Shown: in pieces, positions 1 through 11,268 of the stretch
Layout: the number at the start of each line of letters is the position of its first letter
Numbering within the stretch: position 1 is the first letter of the stretch
Source: Cephalotus follicularis
Lineage: Eukaryota; Streptophyta; Magnoliopsida; Oxalidales; Cephalotaceae
NCBI GenBank assembly: GCA_001972305.1
Contig: BDDD01002363.1
Location: forward strand, 124,001-188,000
DNA: 64,000 nt
Reading direction: 5' to 3'
The notes under the pieces: model-generated
Told to the model about the DNA's origin: nothing
The model's input: the letters and a program-made list of their open reading frames with translations, nothing else
The model's database searches: none
Made by a program: the position numbers and the translations under genes

Positions 1-204
1 TGTCGGCTTGTGGCAGAGCACAAGATGTTTATATAGCATGATGTATTATGGTTGGTCTTATCTATATGGTTGATTTCATCTTCCACATGCATATGGTGTT
101 TAAAGTTTCAAATTTTATAGCCTTTCCAAGGATTGTATGGATGTTATGGTTGGACATGCCATGTGTCGAGCCTTGGGCGAAACCTTGGGGTTCGGGGCGT
201 GACA
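1..204 (+). repeat. 3' end of a gypsy-type LTR (truncated by window start)
   Basis: The stretch ends in GGTTCGGGGCGTGACA. This resembles the outer end of the gypsy 2 LTR in its own orientation (GGGGGCGTGACA), including the CA terminus. The bases that follow (CCAATAC...) align with 19417 onward, where the same flanking sequence runs on without an insertion, so 204/205 is a credible insertion boundary with CCAAT as possible target duplication. The other end lies outside the window. No coding content is seen. Whether this is a solo LTR or part of a full element cannot be told. Confidence 0.55.
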
Positions 205-218
205 CCAATACTTTTGGC

Positions 219-377
219 GTCAACGTGTTGGAGATTGAATAACAATAGCACCAACGCCATGCTCAAGGCATTTACCCCAAAATTGCGCAAATCAAACAGT
301 AGCTTAAAAGTTAACGTGCAATGAGGAAGATGTCAACGCTATGTGTAAGCGTCGACGCCTTGCTTATAAGCGTCGAC
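219..377. promoter_or_regulatory. GTCGAC-palindrome array in insert X (first cluster)
   Basis: GTCGAC or one- to two-base variants begin at 219, 250, 270, 310, 332, 351 and 372. The last four steps are 22, 19 and 21 bp. The best copy is GCGTCGACGCC at 349. Variants such as GTCAAC and GTTAAC fit CpG decay of the same box. A further isolated box lies at about 469. Function is unknown. Confidence 0.6.
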
Positions 378-573
378 ACTTAACTCTCCAGTCTGCTCAA
401 TAACGAGAAGATTCAAGTTAACATGTAGAGCACAAGTGTCCTAAGCATGAACGCCTTGAAGCTACACGTCGACGCCTACGATGCCCCTGGTAGCAAATAT
501 GGAAAGTTTCTCAGATTATAATTTTTCTTAAACCATTTTTTGGTTGAGTTTTATTTCTGTTTTTAATTAGTTG

Positions 574-575
<2 letters not shown>

Positions 576-613
<38 letters not shown>
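576..613. repeat. (TA)n microsatellite
   Basis: Uninterrupted TA dinucleotides run up to 613. The second copy of the downstream block starts in the same TA run immediately after the N gap, so this microsatellite is the likely assembly break point. Confidence 0.95.
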
Positions 614-616
<3 letters not shown>

Positions 617-1983
617 TAGAGGCCGGCCAAAAGTAGCAGTAGCCACCTTCTTGCTATACTTTCTTCTTGTTCTTCAATTTTTAGTTTTTATTACAACGTT
701 AAGTAGTCAACTTTTCAAGGTTTTTTGGGATAGAACAAAACCTAGATTGTATTGATTCAACTCCATCAATAAAAATCCTTGCAGTTTTGATTTGTTCTTC
801 AATTTTCTTCTTTCACGCACACTTTCTATGTTTGATTAAAATCCATAAACATCTTGTCAGTAAATAAGAACGTTGCTGAATAAATGGTTTTCTACTCATA
901 CGGTTTGTCATGCCGAACATATTCTGTATCGACCTAGCTTGTCTACTCATACGATTTGCCGCTGTTGTCGTACTCCGTATAGATCTAGCATGACTACTCA
1001 TACAATTCGTCATCACAATCGCAGTCCTTATCGACCCAACTCCCGTTGGTTATCAAGGTCTGAGCAATCAAGTAAGTGGGTTGTTCAATAGAATCTATGG
1101 TGAGTTTCTATACCCTAAAACCAATTTTCTCTTATATATTGAAGTTAGTTTATTTCTTGCTTTGATTATTCAATAGTTCGCTTGCTTAATTTTCTACATA
1201 ATTAGTTCAATAATTGTACACGTCGACGCCTACCCTGTAAGTGTCGACGCCTTCAGTGATTTTTATGATTTTCGTTGACCCCACACATCGACACTTTCCT
1301 GCTTTAGATTTATTCACGTCGACACCTTGACAAAGCCTCGACCCCTATATTTGCTGGTTTAATAAATTAGTTTATTTTGCATGTTCATGAGTAGATTTTG
1401 ATAATAATCTTACGTTTTGCATACTATGCCTAGGTTGAATAGATTAGAATTAATTTAACTTGATTTCCTAGTGTTCGACCCGTTACTGCACAACCGTGCA
1501 CTTGCGGAATGAATTTAAAACATTCAAAATTCGTGAACATGAATACTAGATGGAAATGATCATGTTTTGAAACTCTGATAGGCCAAAGCCTGTGGGTGTC
1601 AAAACGGATCTATTTCTTTCAGGGTTGTGGGTTTGACTTATACCGGGATCTTATGTTTACCATCATGCCAAAGCAGAGACCATAAGGGCCGGGAGGCCAA
1701 ATTTAGTATCGGATCTTACATAAGCGCTAAAGGTCCTAATGTAATTTGGTATTCCTACCTACCTCTTCAGATATTATGGTTTGCACAACCAAAGTCAGGA
1801 CCATAGTATTGTAGATAGATTTCGATCCCCAATAAGAAGCGAGAGGCTTCTCGAATTCCACATGGGGGGGTGGGATTCAATTAGAATAGTGAAAGGAGCA
1901 ATAATTACAAAAGACCAAGTATTATGGTAATAATATAAATGGAATGATTTGCTAATTAATCTCTCTCTTGTTTCCTCTTTATA
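614..1983 (+). repeat. Duplicated 1.37 kb block, copy 1
   Basis: This block is nearly identical to 2425-3794 at a constant offset of 1811 bp. I noticed only a few substitutions (for example near 870 and 1731) and differences in a G-run near 1863. It ends at the N gap. It contains the 3' part of insert X followed by copia leader. The position beside a gap and the start in a TA run suggest overlapping contig ends rather than a biological tandem duplication. Confidence 0.85.
1222..1342. promoter_or_regulatory. GTCGAC-palindrome array in insert X (second cluster; repeated at 3033-3153)
   Basis: Boxes start at 1222, 1243, 1274, 1287, 1318 and 1337, with steps of 21, 31, 13, 31 and 19 bp. ACGTCGACGCC at 1221 is the best copy. 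The duplicate block repeats the array with the 1811-bp offset. Confidence 0.6.
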
Positions 1984-2417
1984 NNNNNNNNNNNNNNNNN
2001 NNNNNNNNNNNNNNNNNNNNNNNNNNNNNNNNNNNNNNNNNNNNNNNNNNNNNNNNNNNNNNNNNNNNNNNNNNNNNNNNNNNNNNNNNNNNNNNNNNNN
2101 NNNNNNNNNNNNNNNNNNNNNNNNNNNNNNNNNNNNNNNNNNNNNNNNNNNNNNNNNNNNNNNNNNNNNNNNNNNNNNNNNNNNNNNNNNNNNNNNNNNN
2201 NNNNNNNNNNNNNNNNNNNNNNNNNNNNNNNNNNNNNNNNNNNNNNNNNNNNNNNNNNNNNNNNNNNNNNNNNNNNNNNNNNNNNNNNNNNNNNNNNNNN
2301 NNNNNNNNNNNNNNNNNNNNNNNNNNNNNNNNNNNNNNNNNNNNNNNNNNNNNNNNNNNNNNNNNNNNNNNNNNNNNNNNNNNNNNNNNNNNNNNNNNNN
2401 NNNNNNNNNNNNNNNNN
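1984..2417. other. Assembly gap (434 N)
   Basis: A run of N bases. The sequence on its left reappears on its right, so the gap size and even its existence are uncertain. Open reading frames spanning it are meaningless. Confidence 0.99.
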
Positions 2418-2424
2418 TATATAT

Positions 2425-3794
2425 GAGTAGAGGCCGGCCAAAAGTAGCAGTAGCCACCTTCTTGCTATACTTTCTTCTTGTTCTTCAATTTTTAGTTTTT
2501 ATTACAACGTTAAGTAGTCAACTTTTCAAGGTTTTTTGGGATAGAACAAAACCTAGATTGTATTGATTCAACTCCATCAATAAAAATCCTTGCAGTTTTG
2601 ATTTGTTCTTCAATTTTCTTCTTTCACGCACACTTTCTATGTTTGATTAAAATCCATAAACATCTTGTCAGTGAATAAGAACGTTGCTGAATAAATGGTT
2701 TTCTACTCATACGGTTTGTCATGCCGAACATATTCTGTATCGACCTAGCTTGTCTACTCATACGATTTGCCGCTGTTGTCGTACTCCGTATAGATCTAGC
2801 ATGACTACTCATACAATTCGTCATCACAATCGCAGTCCTTATCGACCCAACTCCCGTTGGTTATCAAGGTCTGAGCAATCAAGTAAGTGGGTTGTTCAAT
2901 AGAATCTATGGTGAGTTTCTATACCCTAAAACCAATTTTCTCTTATATATTGAAGTTAGTTTATTTCTTGCTTTGATTATTCAATAGTTCGCTTGCTTAA
3001 TTTTCTACATAATTAGTTCAATAATTGTACACGTCGACGCCTACCCTGTAAGTGTCGACGCCTTCAGTGATTTTTATGATTTTCGTTGACCCCACACATC
3101 GACACTTTCCTGCTTTAGATTTATTCACGTCGACACCTTGACAAAGCCTCGACCCCTATATTTGCTGGTTTAATAAATTAGTTTATTTTGCATGTTCATG
3201 AGTAGATTTTGATAATAATCTTACGTTTTGCATACTATGCCTAGGTTGAATAGATTAGAATTAATTTAACTTGATTTCCTAGTGTTCGACCCGTTACTGC
3301 ACAACCGTGCACTTGCGGAATGAATTTAAAACATTCAAAATTCGTGAACATGAATACTAGATGGAAATGATCATGTTTTGAAACTCTGATAGGCCAAAGC
3401 CTGTGGGTGTCAAAACGGATCTATTTCTTTCAGGGTTGTGGGTTTGACTTATACCGGGATCTTATGTTTACCATCATGCCAAAGCAGAGACCATAAGGGC
3501 CGGGAGGCCAAATTTAGTATCGGATCTTACATAAGCGCTAGAGGTCCTAATGTAATTTGGTATTCCTACCTACCTCTTCAGATATTATGGTTTGCACAAC
3601 CAAAGTCAGGACCATAGTATTGTAGATAGATTTCGATCCCCAATAAGAAGCGAGAGGCTTCTCGAATTCCACAGGGGGGGGGGGGGGGGTACGATTAGAG
3701 GGGGGGGGGATACGATTAGAATAGTGGGAGGAGTCAGAATTACAAAAGACTAAGTATTATGGTAATCATATAAATGGAATGATTTTCTAATTAA
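2425..3794 (+). repeat. Duplicated 1.37 kb block, copy 2
   Basis: This is the second copy of 614-1983. It runs on without a break into the start of the copia A gag at 3852, so this copy is correctly linked to the element. It differs by an expanded G-run (3673-3690, then 3700-3708), the kind of homopolymer difference that keeps assemblers from merging contig ends. Confidence 0.85.
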
Positions 3795-3851
3795 AATCTC
3801 TCTCTTGTTTCCTCTTTTATGGGTTGCTAGTTATCACCATATTATGCTACA

Positions 3852-4750
3852 ATGTCATTTGGCACAGCACTTTCACGCATTCTTGAAACAAACAAGCTTA
3901 CGGGTCCTAATTTCTTTGATTGGCAGCGCAATCTGCGCTTAGCACTCAGGAGCATGAAGCTTGCTCATGTCATGACTAAGAGCACCACAAAACTGGGAGC
4001 CAACCCGTCAGATGACGTTAAGGCCAAGAGGGCCAAATGGTCAGACGAGGACGAGCAAGCTCGTTGCCAAGTGATTTCGGGCATGGTCCCAGAATTGCAA
4101 AGACAACACGAGAAGCTTAATACCCTAGGAGCTATACTTCTACGTCTTCAGGCGTTGTATGGATCCCAGTAGAGGACTTAGCGGTTTAAGTTGTCTCGTA
4201 AGCTCTTCTGCATGAAGATAGCCGAGGGATCTTCAATCCAAGCAAATGGATTAAAGATGATTGATCTTATTGAGCATTTGGCTCAGCTAGATCTCACCAC
4301 GGGCAATGATTTCTACATGTACCTGGTGCTTTCATCTATCCCTCTATCATACTCTATGTTCATAACAAATTTCCACATGAACAAGGTGGATACTAATCTG
4401 CTTCAACATCTGGAAATGCTTCGTATGGCCAAAGATGTCATGGACCATGGGAGGTCCAAGTCGAATGTGATGTTTCTTCCTTCTACTTCTTCTCAGATAG
4501 CTCCAAGAGGGAGTGGATCGAGAGGATCCACGTCCAAGGGCAAGGCGCCCATGAAACCTAAAGGGAAGAAGAGGAAAAAAGGGAAGAGAAAAGAAGATGT
4601 GTCGACGGGACCAACTGTTGGGGGATCAGTCCTTGATATGATCTAGCAGCTTCAGGATGATAACTGTTGCTTTTATTATGGAAGGCACAGTCATTGGGGA
4701 TCACAATGTAGTGAGTTCCAAAATTCCAAGTCAAGAGGCGCCTCAAGGAC
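3852..4750 (+). pseudogene. gag: Copia A gag (decayed)
   Basis: Gag forms the virus-like particle that packages element RNA. The ATG at 3852 opens a protein starting MSFGTALSRILETNKLTGPN, the usual copia gag start (a short leader before a motif like L-x-G-x-N-F-x-x-W). The frame is closed by TAG at 4170-4172, resumes in the same frame from about 4191 and stops again at 4644. A lysine/arginine-rich basic stretch (4550-4600) is followed by a CCHC zinc knuckle at about 4664-4709, whose second Cys is replaced by Tyr. It shares its frame with the downstream protease, as expected for a single copia polyprotein. Copia C carries the closest relative (33888-34790). Confidence 0.85.
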
Positions 4751-4760
4751 AGATACTTTC

Positions 4761-6330
4761 ATGATTGAGCTTTTTCTAGCTACTGATGTTAGTTCAACTT
4801 GGGTTCTGGATTCAGGTTGTGGAACTAATATTTTTAACTCTTTGCAGGGGCTAAGAGACGCTAGACAGCTAAGAGAGGCTGAACCTTGGGACTTGCGCTT
4901 AGGTGATGGATCGAGGATTCACACCACGGTAATAGGCATTTTTGAATTGTTTTTGTGTAACGGCCATGTAATTAAACTTGATCCTTGTTATTTTGTCAAG
5001 AACCTTGTAAGAAACGTTGTTTATGTTTCATATTTGTATAAATGGGCATGAAGCTCACTTTTTCTGCATATGGCTGTAGACTCATAACAATGTTCTTTTA
5101 TGTGATGGACACATTGACAATGGGATTTATGTTTTAAATACAAATGCACAAATAGCCTTAACAATTCAAACTGGAACAAGCACTAAAAGACAACGAGACA
5201 TATGCGATGTAAACCCTTCATACATATGGCATTATAGATTAGGTCATCATAGGGAGGGTAGACTAACACGCATGGTTCAGGATGGTCTTTTAGACATCCC
5301 AGATGTGGAGTCCTTTCCTACGTGTGAGCCATGTTTAAGTGGCAATATGACGAAATTTCCCTTCCTCGGGGTAGGAGAAAGGGCATTGGACATACTGGGA
5401 CTTGTCCACACTGACGTCTGGGACCTATGTCGGTCACTGGTAGTGAAGGTTTTCCCTACTTCATTACCTTCACTGATGACTTGTTACGGTATGGGTATGT
5501 GTTTCTGATGAAACAGAAGTCTGAAGCCTTTGAGAGGTTCAAGGAATATAGACTAGAAGTAGAAAAGTAAATGGGAAAACCCATTAAGATCCTCCGATAG
5601 GATCAAGGTGGTGAATACCTATCTGCTGAATTCCAGGGTTATCTGAGGGATAATGGAATTCTCTCTCAATGGATACCTCCAGGAACACCACAGCACCATG
5701 GTGTGTCCGAACAGAGGAATGGGACTTTGATGAACATGGTTCAGTCCATGATGTCTTTCCCTAATCTTCCTATATCAATCTCGCGTTATGCACTGCATGA
5801 AGTGGTGCACATCCTAAACAGAATTCCTTCAAAATCCGTCCCCTCCACTCCTTTCGAGGTATTTAGCCTACACCATTTGAGGGTTGGGGCTATCCAGCTT
5901 ATGTAAGGAGGCAGAGCCTTCTAAGCTGGAGGCAAGAGCGGATCAGTGCCGGTTTGTGGGCATCCTAAAGAGACAAAAGGATACTACTTTTACCACCCCA
6001 ACAATCAAATGGTATTTGTTTCGCATACTGCTAAATTCCTTGAGAAGGAATACCTGCTTGCAGGAAGTAGTAGGAGAAAGGTGGAACTGAGAGAGTTGTC
6101 ACCTGGTGAAAGCCCACAGGATGAGGAGGTATTGGAGGTTCAACCCTCTACATACATAGTTGGGGAAGGTTCCGAACCTGAGAATGGATCACAGTTAGGC
6201 GCACCTCAAATGAGGAGATCACGCAGAGTTCCGATTGCCCCTGAGAGATATCGCTTTCTCATTGAGGGCACTGAGGAAGTCAACGACATTGATGATGCGA
6301 GCCTATCAGCTATGAGGAGGCAGTGAAGAG
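4761..6330 (+). pseudogene. pol: Copia A protease and integrase (decayed)
   Basis: The protease (cuts the polyprotein) begins near 4761 and keeps the catalytic Asp-Ser-Gly (VLDSGCGTNIF, about 4803). The GAG-pre-integrase zinc finger follows at about 5229-5345 (H-x-H, then CEPC). The integrase core has its first Asp in HTDV (about 5410), its second in DQGGEY (about 5602) and its Glu in HGVSEQRN (about 5700), so all three DDE residues are present. The frame is broken repeatedly: TGA at 5049, TGA at 5506, TAA near 5568, and shifts between 5050 and 5700. The C-terminal part (LEARADQC...) and the variable linker run to about 6330. Confidence 0.85.
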
Positions 6331-7845
6331 CACTGAATTCGGGGCATGGCTAGAGGCCATGACATCCTAGATGGACTCCATGGACACCAACCAAGTATGG
6401 AACTTGGTCGATGCACCTGAGGGTATTAAACCTATTGGTTGCAAATGGATCTTCAGGAGGAAGATTTGCACTGATGGTAAGATAGAGACCTATAAGGAGC
6501 GATTGGTTGCGAGAGGGTATAGGCAAAGACAGGGAGTCGACTATACTGAAACTATCTCACCAGTCGCTATGCTTAAGTCCATCTGGATATTGCTTGCTAT
6601 TGCCGCTCATTACGATTATGAGATATGGAAAATTGATGTCAAGACAGCCTTCTTGAACTGTTTTCTTGAAGAGGACATTTACATGTCCCAACCAGAGGGG
6701 TTTGTATCCATGGAACATCCACAGAGAATGTGTAAGCTCCAAAGGTTGATCTACGGCCTTAAGCAAGCATCCCGTAGCTGCAACATCCATTTTGACGAGA
6801 CCGTTAAGACTTTCAGTTTCATCAAAATCGTGGATGAGCCTTGTGTCTACCAGAAAGAGGATGGCCCGAACATCACTTTCTTGGTACTATACGTGGATGA
6901 CATACTAATCATAGGGAATGATGTGGGTATGTTGTAGTCCATTAAAGTATGGTGTTCCAAGAACTTCTCCATGAAGGATTTGGGAGAGGCTTCCTATATA
7001 TTGGGTATAAAGATCTATAGAGATAGATGTAATATGTTGTTGAAACTTTCCCAAAGACAGTACATCAGCAAGGTGGTTAAACGGTATGGCCTTTAGAATT
7101 CCAACTGGGGCCTTCTTCTTATTGGCCAAGGAATTCATGTCTCCAAGAGGATGTGTGCAAGGAGAGGGATCGCATGAGTAGGCATCCATATGCTTCAGCT
7201 ATTGGCTCCATCATGTATGCCATGCTGTGTACTAGACCTGATGTCGCCTATGCCTTGGGTATGGCTAGTCGATTTCTGTCTGATCCCGATGAAAAACATT
7301 GGGAAGCAGTGAAGGGGGCTCACAAATACCTGAGAAGGACTCAAGATACCTTCTTGGTCTATGGAGGAAATAGTGATTTGAGATTAGATGGCTTTACATA
7401 CTCTAGATTCAACACTGATACGGATGATCACAAGTCCATTTTAGGATATGTTTTCATCCTCAATGGAGGTACTGTGTGCTGGAGGAGTTCCCAGTAGGAA
7501 ACCACTGCGGACTCCACCAAAGAAGCGGAATATGTTGCAGCCTCAGATGTCGCCAAGGAAGCTGTTTGGATGCAAAAGTTCATTATTGACTTGATGTGGT
7601 TCCAACCATTGCACGTCCAGTTGTGGTGTACTGTGACAACAATGGGGCTGTTTCACAAGCAAAAGAACCAAGTTCTCATCATCGCTCCAAGCATATACAA
7701 TGACGGTATCACCTGATTAGAGAGATCAATGATAGAAGAGACATTACACTTGAGAGAGTTGTCACGAAGGCAAATTTAGCAGATCCACTGACCAAGGCCT
7801 TGAGCAGCACTGTTCTAGAGAGACATCGAAGTGCCATGGGCTTAG
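6331..7845 (+). pseudogene. pol: Copia A reverse transcriptase and RNase H (decayed)
   Basis: The reverse transcriptase reads from about 6371: GCKWIFRRK, then IDVKTAFLN (first catalytic Asp, about 6634) and YVDDILIIGND (catalytic pair, about 6891). All three Asp are kept. The frame closes at TAG 6935-6937 and shifts before 7153, where DVAYALGMASRF and KHWEAVKGAHKYLRRT continue. RNase H follows from about 7498 after a TAG, with S-T-x-E-A-E-Y. The reading is cut at 7845 by the insertion of copia B and resumes at 15548. The enzyme would copy element RNA into DNA in cytoplasmic particles; this copy cannot. Confidence 0.88.
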
Positions 7846-10008
7846 TGTTAGATATAGTGACCCGACAAGCCATTAGATGGGTTGTCATATTATATCTTAC
7901 CATGTATGGAACAATCTTATTCTTATAAATATATGATGCGTGCTAAATTTGTTATGGCTATATCACTTGTATTTTATCACATAATTGAAGTAGTTTATTT
8001 AATTGCCTACTTATGATAGTGATGCCCTGACATAAGGTTGGATGCCTGGCATGGAGGCTGTGAGACTGGTTACCTTACTCCTTATGTCAAACTTGTTCCA
8101 AGTCATAGGTTCACTTTGTGGGCATTAGTGAACCAGATAGACTTGCGCGTATGTTGCCTGCTCATGGAATCGGGGGATGGATTCTCTCACTACCATCTGT
8201 GTCGGACACTAGGGCAAATACGGGGTGCGCGTTGGGAGCATGTACACTAAATAGGACCCGCGTTGGAGACACTGTTTGGATAGTCTCTATTCACGTGTCA
8301 GTAGTGACTCCTACTTGTTGCGGTTGTGTATAAGTGATCATCACTTAGCGAGTTCTTTAACTCGTCTGATCCTTAGACCTGAGCAACTACTCTATATTGT
8401 ATGGAGATGGTTATGCTTTGATCTCCACCTTACCCAGTCCTTACGCAGGGCCGGCAATCGGGTGGTCTTTGGGTATGATCGAATCTATACGAATATAAGT
8501 GAGTGTGCAGTAAGGGATTGTCACACCTGAGCGAAGGTGATCGGCCCTATTATGGTCTGATTATACTTTGGACTTATGAAATCCTTGGCCAAGGTTGAGG
8601 TAGACTTGAAATTAGATTTCCGGAGAGTTTACCAAAGGTCCTAGTAATGATCAGATATTTTAGCCATTGAGGTACTATCTAGGGTTTACACATATCCTTA
8701 CCCTAGACCTCAATCGGGGCCAAGTATGACAAGGGATTATAGTACACGCGAACCGACGACTTAGAAAATCTAGGATTAATGAGGTGTGTAATAAATTATG
8801 GGAAAATTAATTAGATTACTTTTTCCATCTGGATAATATTAGATATTATTCCTAGAGCATTTAAATTGGTCGAGGACCATTTAGAATGGCTAAACCGAAC
8901 CCTACGGGTATTTCGGTAATTTATGAACACCTCTCGTTTTAACCAAGATTTTAAAGGGTCCCTGCCTTATAATGATTTGATCTTTAATATATTGGACATA
9001 TTAAGTCTTGGTGTCAAATATCGGTTGTGTGGATTTTGCATTTCGTGGAAACACATATGCTTGATCTTACTTAACCAATATTTGAAAGGTACATGAGGTC
9101 ACTAAAAGAGTTAGACTCTTTATGCTTGACTAGCCAGAAGGCGTCGATGTCTTTTAGAAATACGTCGATGCTTTTCTCTAATAAAGACATCGATGTACTT
9201 TAGAAAGCATCGATGTGCTTCAGTGCGACATTGCATAGGCGTCGACGTCCTTTGGAAGGCGTCGACCTCTTTGAGCAGAACGTGCAACCTGTGCACGATC
9301 TCACTTTGTGGGTACTACTTCTCTCACAACCTTAGCCGGTTTCTCTTGATTTTACACGTTTTAGAAACGTGGGAATCATGGCCTCGGACTCCCAGGGAGT
9401 GAAGTCCATGATCCTAAGTGAATGGGAGATTGGGAGAGAAAAATAGAGGCTAACATTAAGCATTTCTGCAGAAAATGAAAAAGTAAGGTTGAGTCATTTT
9501 TTCTGGGCAAGAACTCGTTTTTCTCTGTAGATTGTGTGTTCCTTCATCTGATATACACCAAGCAATGGCTTATCTAGGGTGGATTGATTATTGACTTCAT
9601 TGGTCAAAATCAATACACCTTTTCTAAGCTAAGAGAGAGAAAGAGAGAGTTCACGCACTTGAACATTGCTGGTTGGATTGTTTGTTGTTCTTGAGGCTTG
9701 GAGAACATCAAAGGGAATCTACTCAAGCTTGTAGCGGCAAAGAAAGAAGGAGCCTTCACCCACTGGTATAATCTTTGGTCCCTCTTCTTCTTGCCATGCT
9801 TGTGTGTCACCATTGTTTGCAATGGTGACACCAATTCAATTCAGTAGATGCTGTGGTGATCCATGTGATCTCTGGGCGAGTCAATATGGACTAGTTTTGT
9901 TATATAGGGTGTTATTCCGCTGCCATGATTATATGTTTATGTTTTATTCTACACCCTTTAAACCCTTTGTCCATTTTGGCACTGGACTCGGTATATCCTA
10001 TTCCATCA
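7846..10008 (+). repeat. Copia B 5' LTR
   Basis: Starts TGTTAGATATAG and ends TTCCATCA, directly followed by the primer-binding site. It is 986 bp longer than its 3' partner because the partner lacks 7881-8866. The 5' part carries the conserved hairpin GGTTCACT/AGTGAACC (8108-8134) also seen in the LTRs of A, C and D. The palindrome array is at 9141-9266. Confidence 0.95.
9141..9266. promoter_or_regulatory. GTCGAC-palindrome array, copia B 5' LTR
   Basis: Boxes start at 9143, 9164, 9189, 9209, 9241 and 9261, with steps of 21, 25, 20, 32 and 20 bp. The last two (GGCGTCGACGTCC type) are the best preserved; earlier ones are GTCGAT or ATCGAT. The 3' LTR has the same six boxes with identical steps. 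Confidence 0.7.
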
Positions 10009-10009
10009 G

Positions 10010-10020
10010 TGGTATCAGAG
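10010..10020 (+). promoter_or_regulatory. Copia B primer-binding site
   Basis: TGGTATCAGAG, two bases after the 5' LTR. It is complementary to the 3' end of plant initiator tRNA-Met, which primes minus-strand synthesis. Confidence 0.93.
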
Positions 10021-11268
10021 AGTCCCACAACATCCTTAATTGAATATGTATGCCTTAGATGATGTACTGATTAATAGTTTAATCAATGGATGTGTTTTGT
10101 GATCAAACTAAATTTTCTAAGTGCCTTAATGAAAATTGCATGAAATTGGAATTCATTGTGTTTTTGTGCTGGGAATGTTGTTTAAATGTGTTTAGAATTA
10201 AGTTTGGAACATGCATAGTGTATTTTGGAATGCCAGTATGGTATTCTATAGTCTAAACCATTGAATTCAGCATTTTTTGAAATGCAGAAAATGCCCAGGG
10301 GGATAAAGACGTCGATGTCCTCGGTAGACGTCGATGTCATGTTCAAATTCCCAGGATAGACGTCGATGTTAGTGATAGACGTCGATGTCTTGTTCATAAT
10401 TTTGTGAAACGCGTCGATGTTCTTGATGGACGTCGACGCCTTTTTCAACTGTTCTTGTGAAACGCATTGATGCTCTGTTTTTGCATCGACGCTTTGTTCA
10501 TATTTTTCCAGAAAACACGTCGATGCCCTTTGGAAAGGCGTCGACGTCTTTTATAAAAAAAACTGTTTTTGATAAAATTGGATTTTATACATTTTGGCAC
10601 TTGGAAGATTAAAAATCATTGCTTGATTTAGTGGGAGTTTGATCAATTAACAATCATTGAATTAAATTGTGTAATTGGTTATCATTTATGGCATTTGTTT
10701 TATTTATGGTTTTATTAAATTGGATATAATATAGATCTTATGCACAATGGATGGACCGAAAAGGACATAGACCTAGTTTATGGTTTTCTTTGTGTGGATG
10801 GTTTTAATTTATTTATTATCTTTAAAGGTCTGTAATTCGGTACCTGCGTGCACCATTTAATTGTCCTTACTTTTGTAATTTCTCATTGTAATTTTAAATG
10901 TAAATTTCTTTTCGAAAATGTATTGTTCCTTTTGTAAAAGAAGACCTTGCAAGGAGAGATGGAGGAAAGGAGAAATGAAGTACAAGATTTTTGAAGGCCA
11001 TGGATGCATGGTTATTGTTGTAATAAACAGATTTAAATCTTTACACCTAGGAAGACCCTGTAATGACTTTGGGCTCAAGTCATTGCATAATATTGTCCTT
11101 GCCAAGATCCATTGACATATTTTAGAAATATGTCCAAGGTGCATAAGATACACGTCTTGCATGATAAGCCGTAATTAATTGGAATTGGCTAATATAACCA
11201 ATGAATTAATTAATGGCTTGGTAATTAAAACTTGAGACCGCAAATTCCCTCAATGCAATAATAAGTCT
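10021..11268 (+). other. Copia B untranslated leader
   Basis: Non-coding sequence between the primer-binding site and the pol remnant. It holds the regular palindrome array at 10309-10547. Later parts resemble the copia C leader (for example the stretch near 10840 and the AATAATAAGTC at 11257-11267). At about 11268 the leader jumps directly into protease sequence; in C the same leader point (near 22191) continues for further leader and then gag. Confidence 0.8.
10309..10547. promoter_or_regulatory. Tandem array of paired GTCGAC palindromes, copia B leader
   Basis: Ten boxes start at 10311, 10330, 10362, 10381, 10413, 10432, about 10465, 10485, 10519 and 10540. Steps alternate 19-21 and 31-34 bp, so the array is five tandem units of 51-54 bp, each with two palindromes. 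Good copies include GACGTCGATGTC and GGCGTCGACGTC. It is the most regular array in the window and sits about 300 bp after the primer-binding site, not in the LTR. Confidence 0.8.

Larger units (their letters stand above)
205..1540 (+). mobile_element. Unclassified LTR-like insert (X) in a copia leader
   Basis: This sequence interrupts DNA that elsewhere reads as copia leader (resuming near 1541). Its first part is homologous to 19129-19634. It holds two clusters of GTCGAC-type boxes (219-377 and 1222-1342), a TA microsatellite, an AATAAA-like signal near 769 and a CCGTGCACTTGCGG segment near 1493. Two arrays about 1 kb apart is also the arrangement in the gypsy 2 LTR, so X is probably an LTR. 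The exact ends, family and presence of TG/CA termini are unresolved. No coding ORF is seen. Confidence 0.4.

Noticed and set aside
349..359. GCGTCGACGC as a VOZ transcription-factor site
   Set aside because: The VOZ consensus has seven bases between GCGT and ACGC; here there are two.
1795..2566. Open frames of 150-220 codons across the gap
   Set aside because: They are open only because N codons contain no stops.
3673..3708. G-runs as a quadruplex element
   Set aside because: The homologous copies (1863-1871, 24861-24866) have much shorter runs, so the length is probably slippage or sequencing error.
614..3794. The two 1.37-kb near-identical blocks as an LTR pair
   Set aside because: They start inside a TA microsatellite, lack TG/CA ends and a target duplication, and copy 2 continues as copia leader into gag. 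An assembly duplication explains them better.
10309..10547. CRISPR-like array in the copia B leader
   Set aside because: Repeats are 10-12 bp, spacers are not unique units of constant length, and the context is a plant retrotransposon leader.
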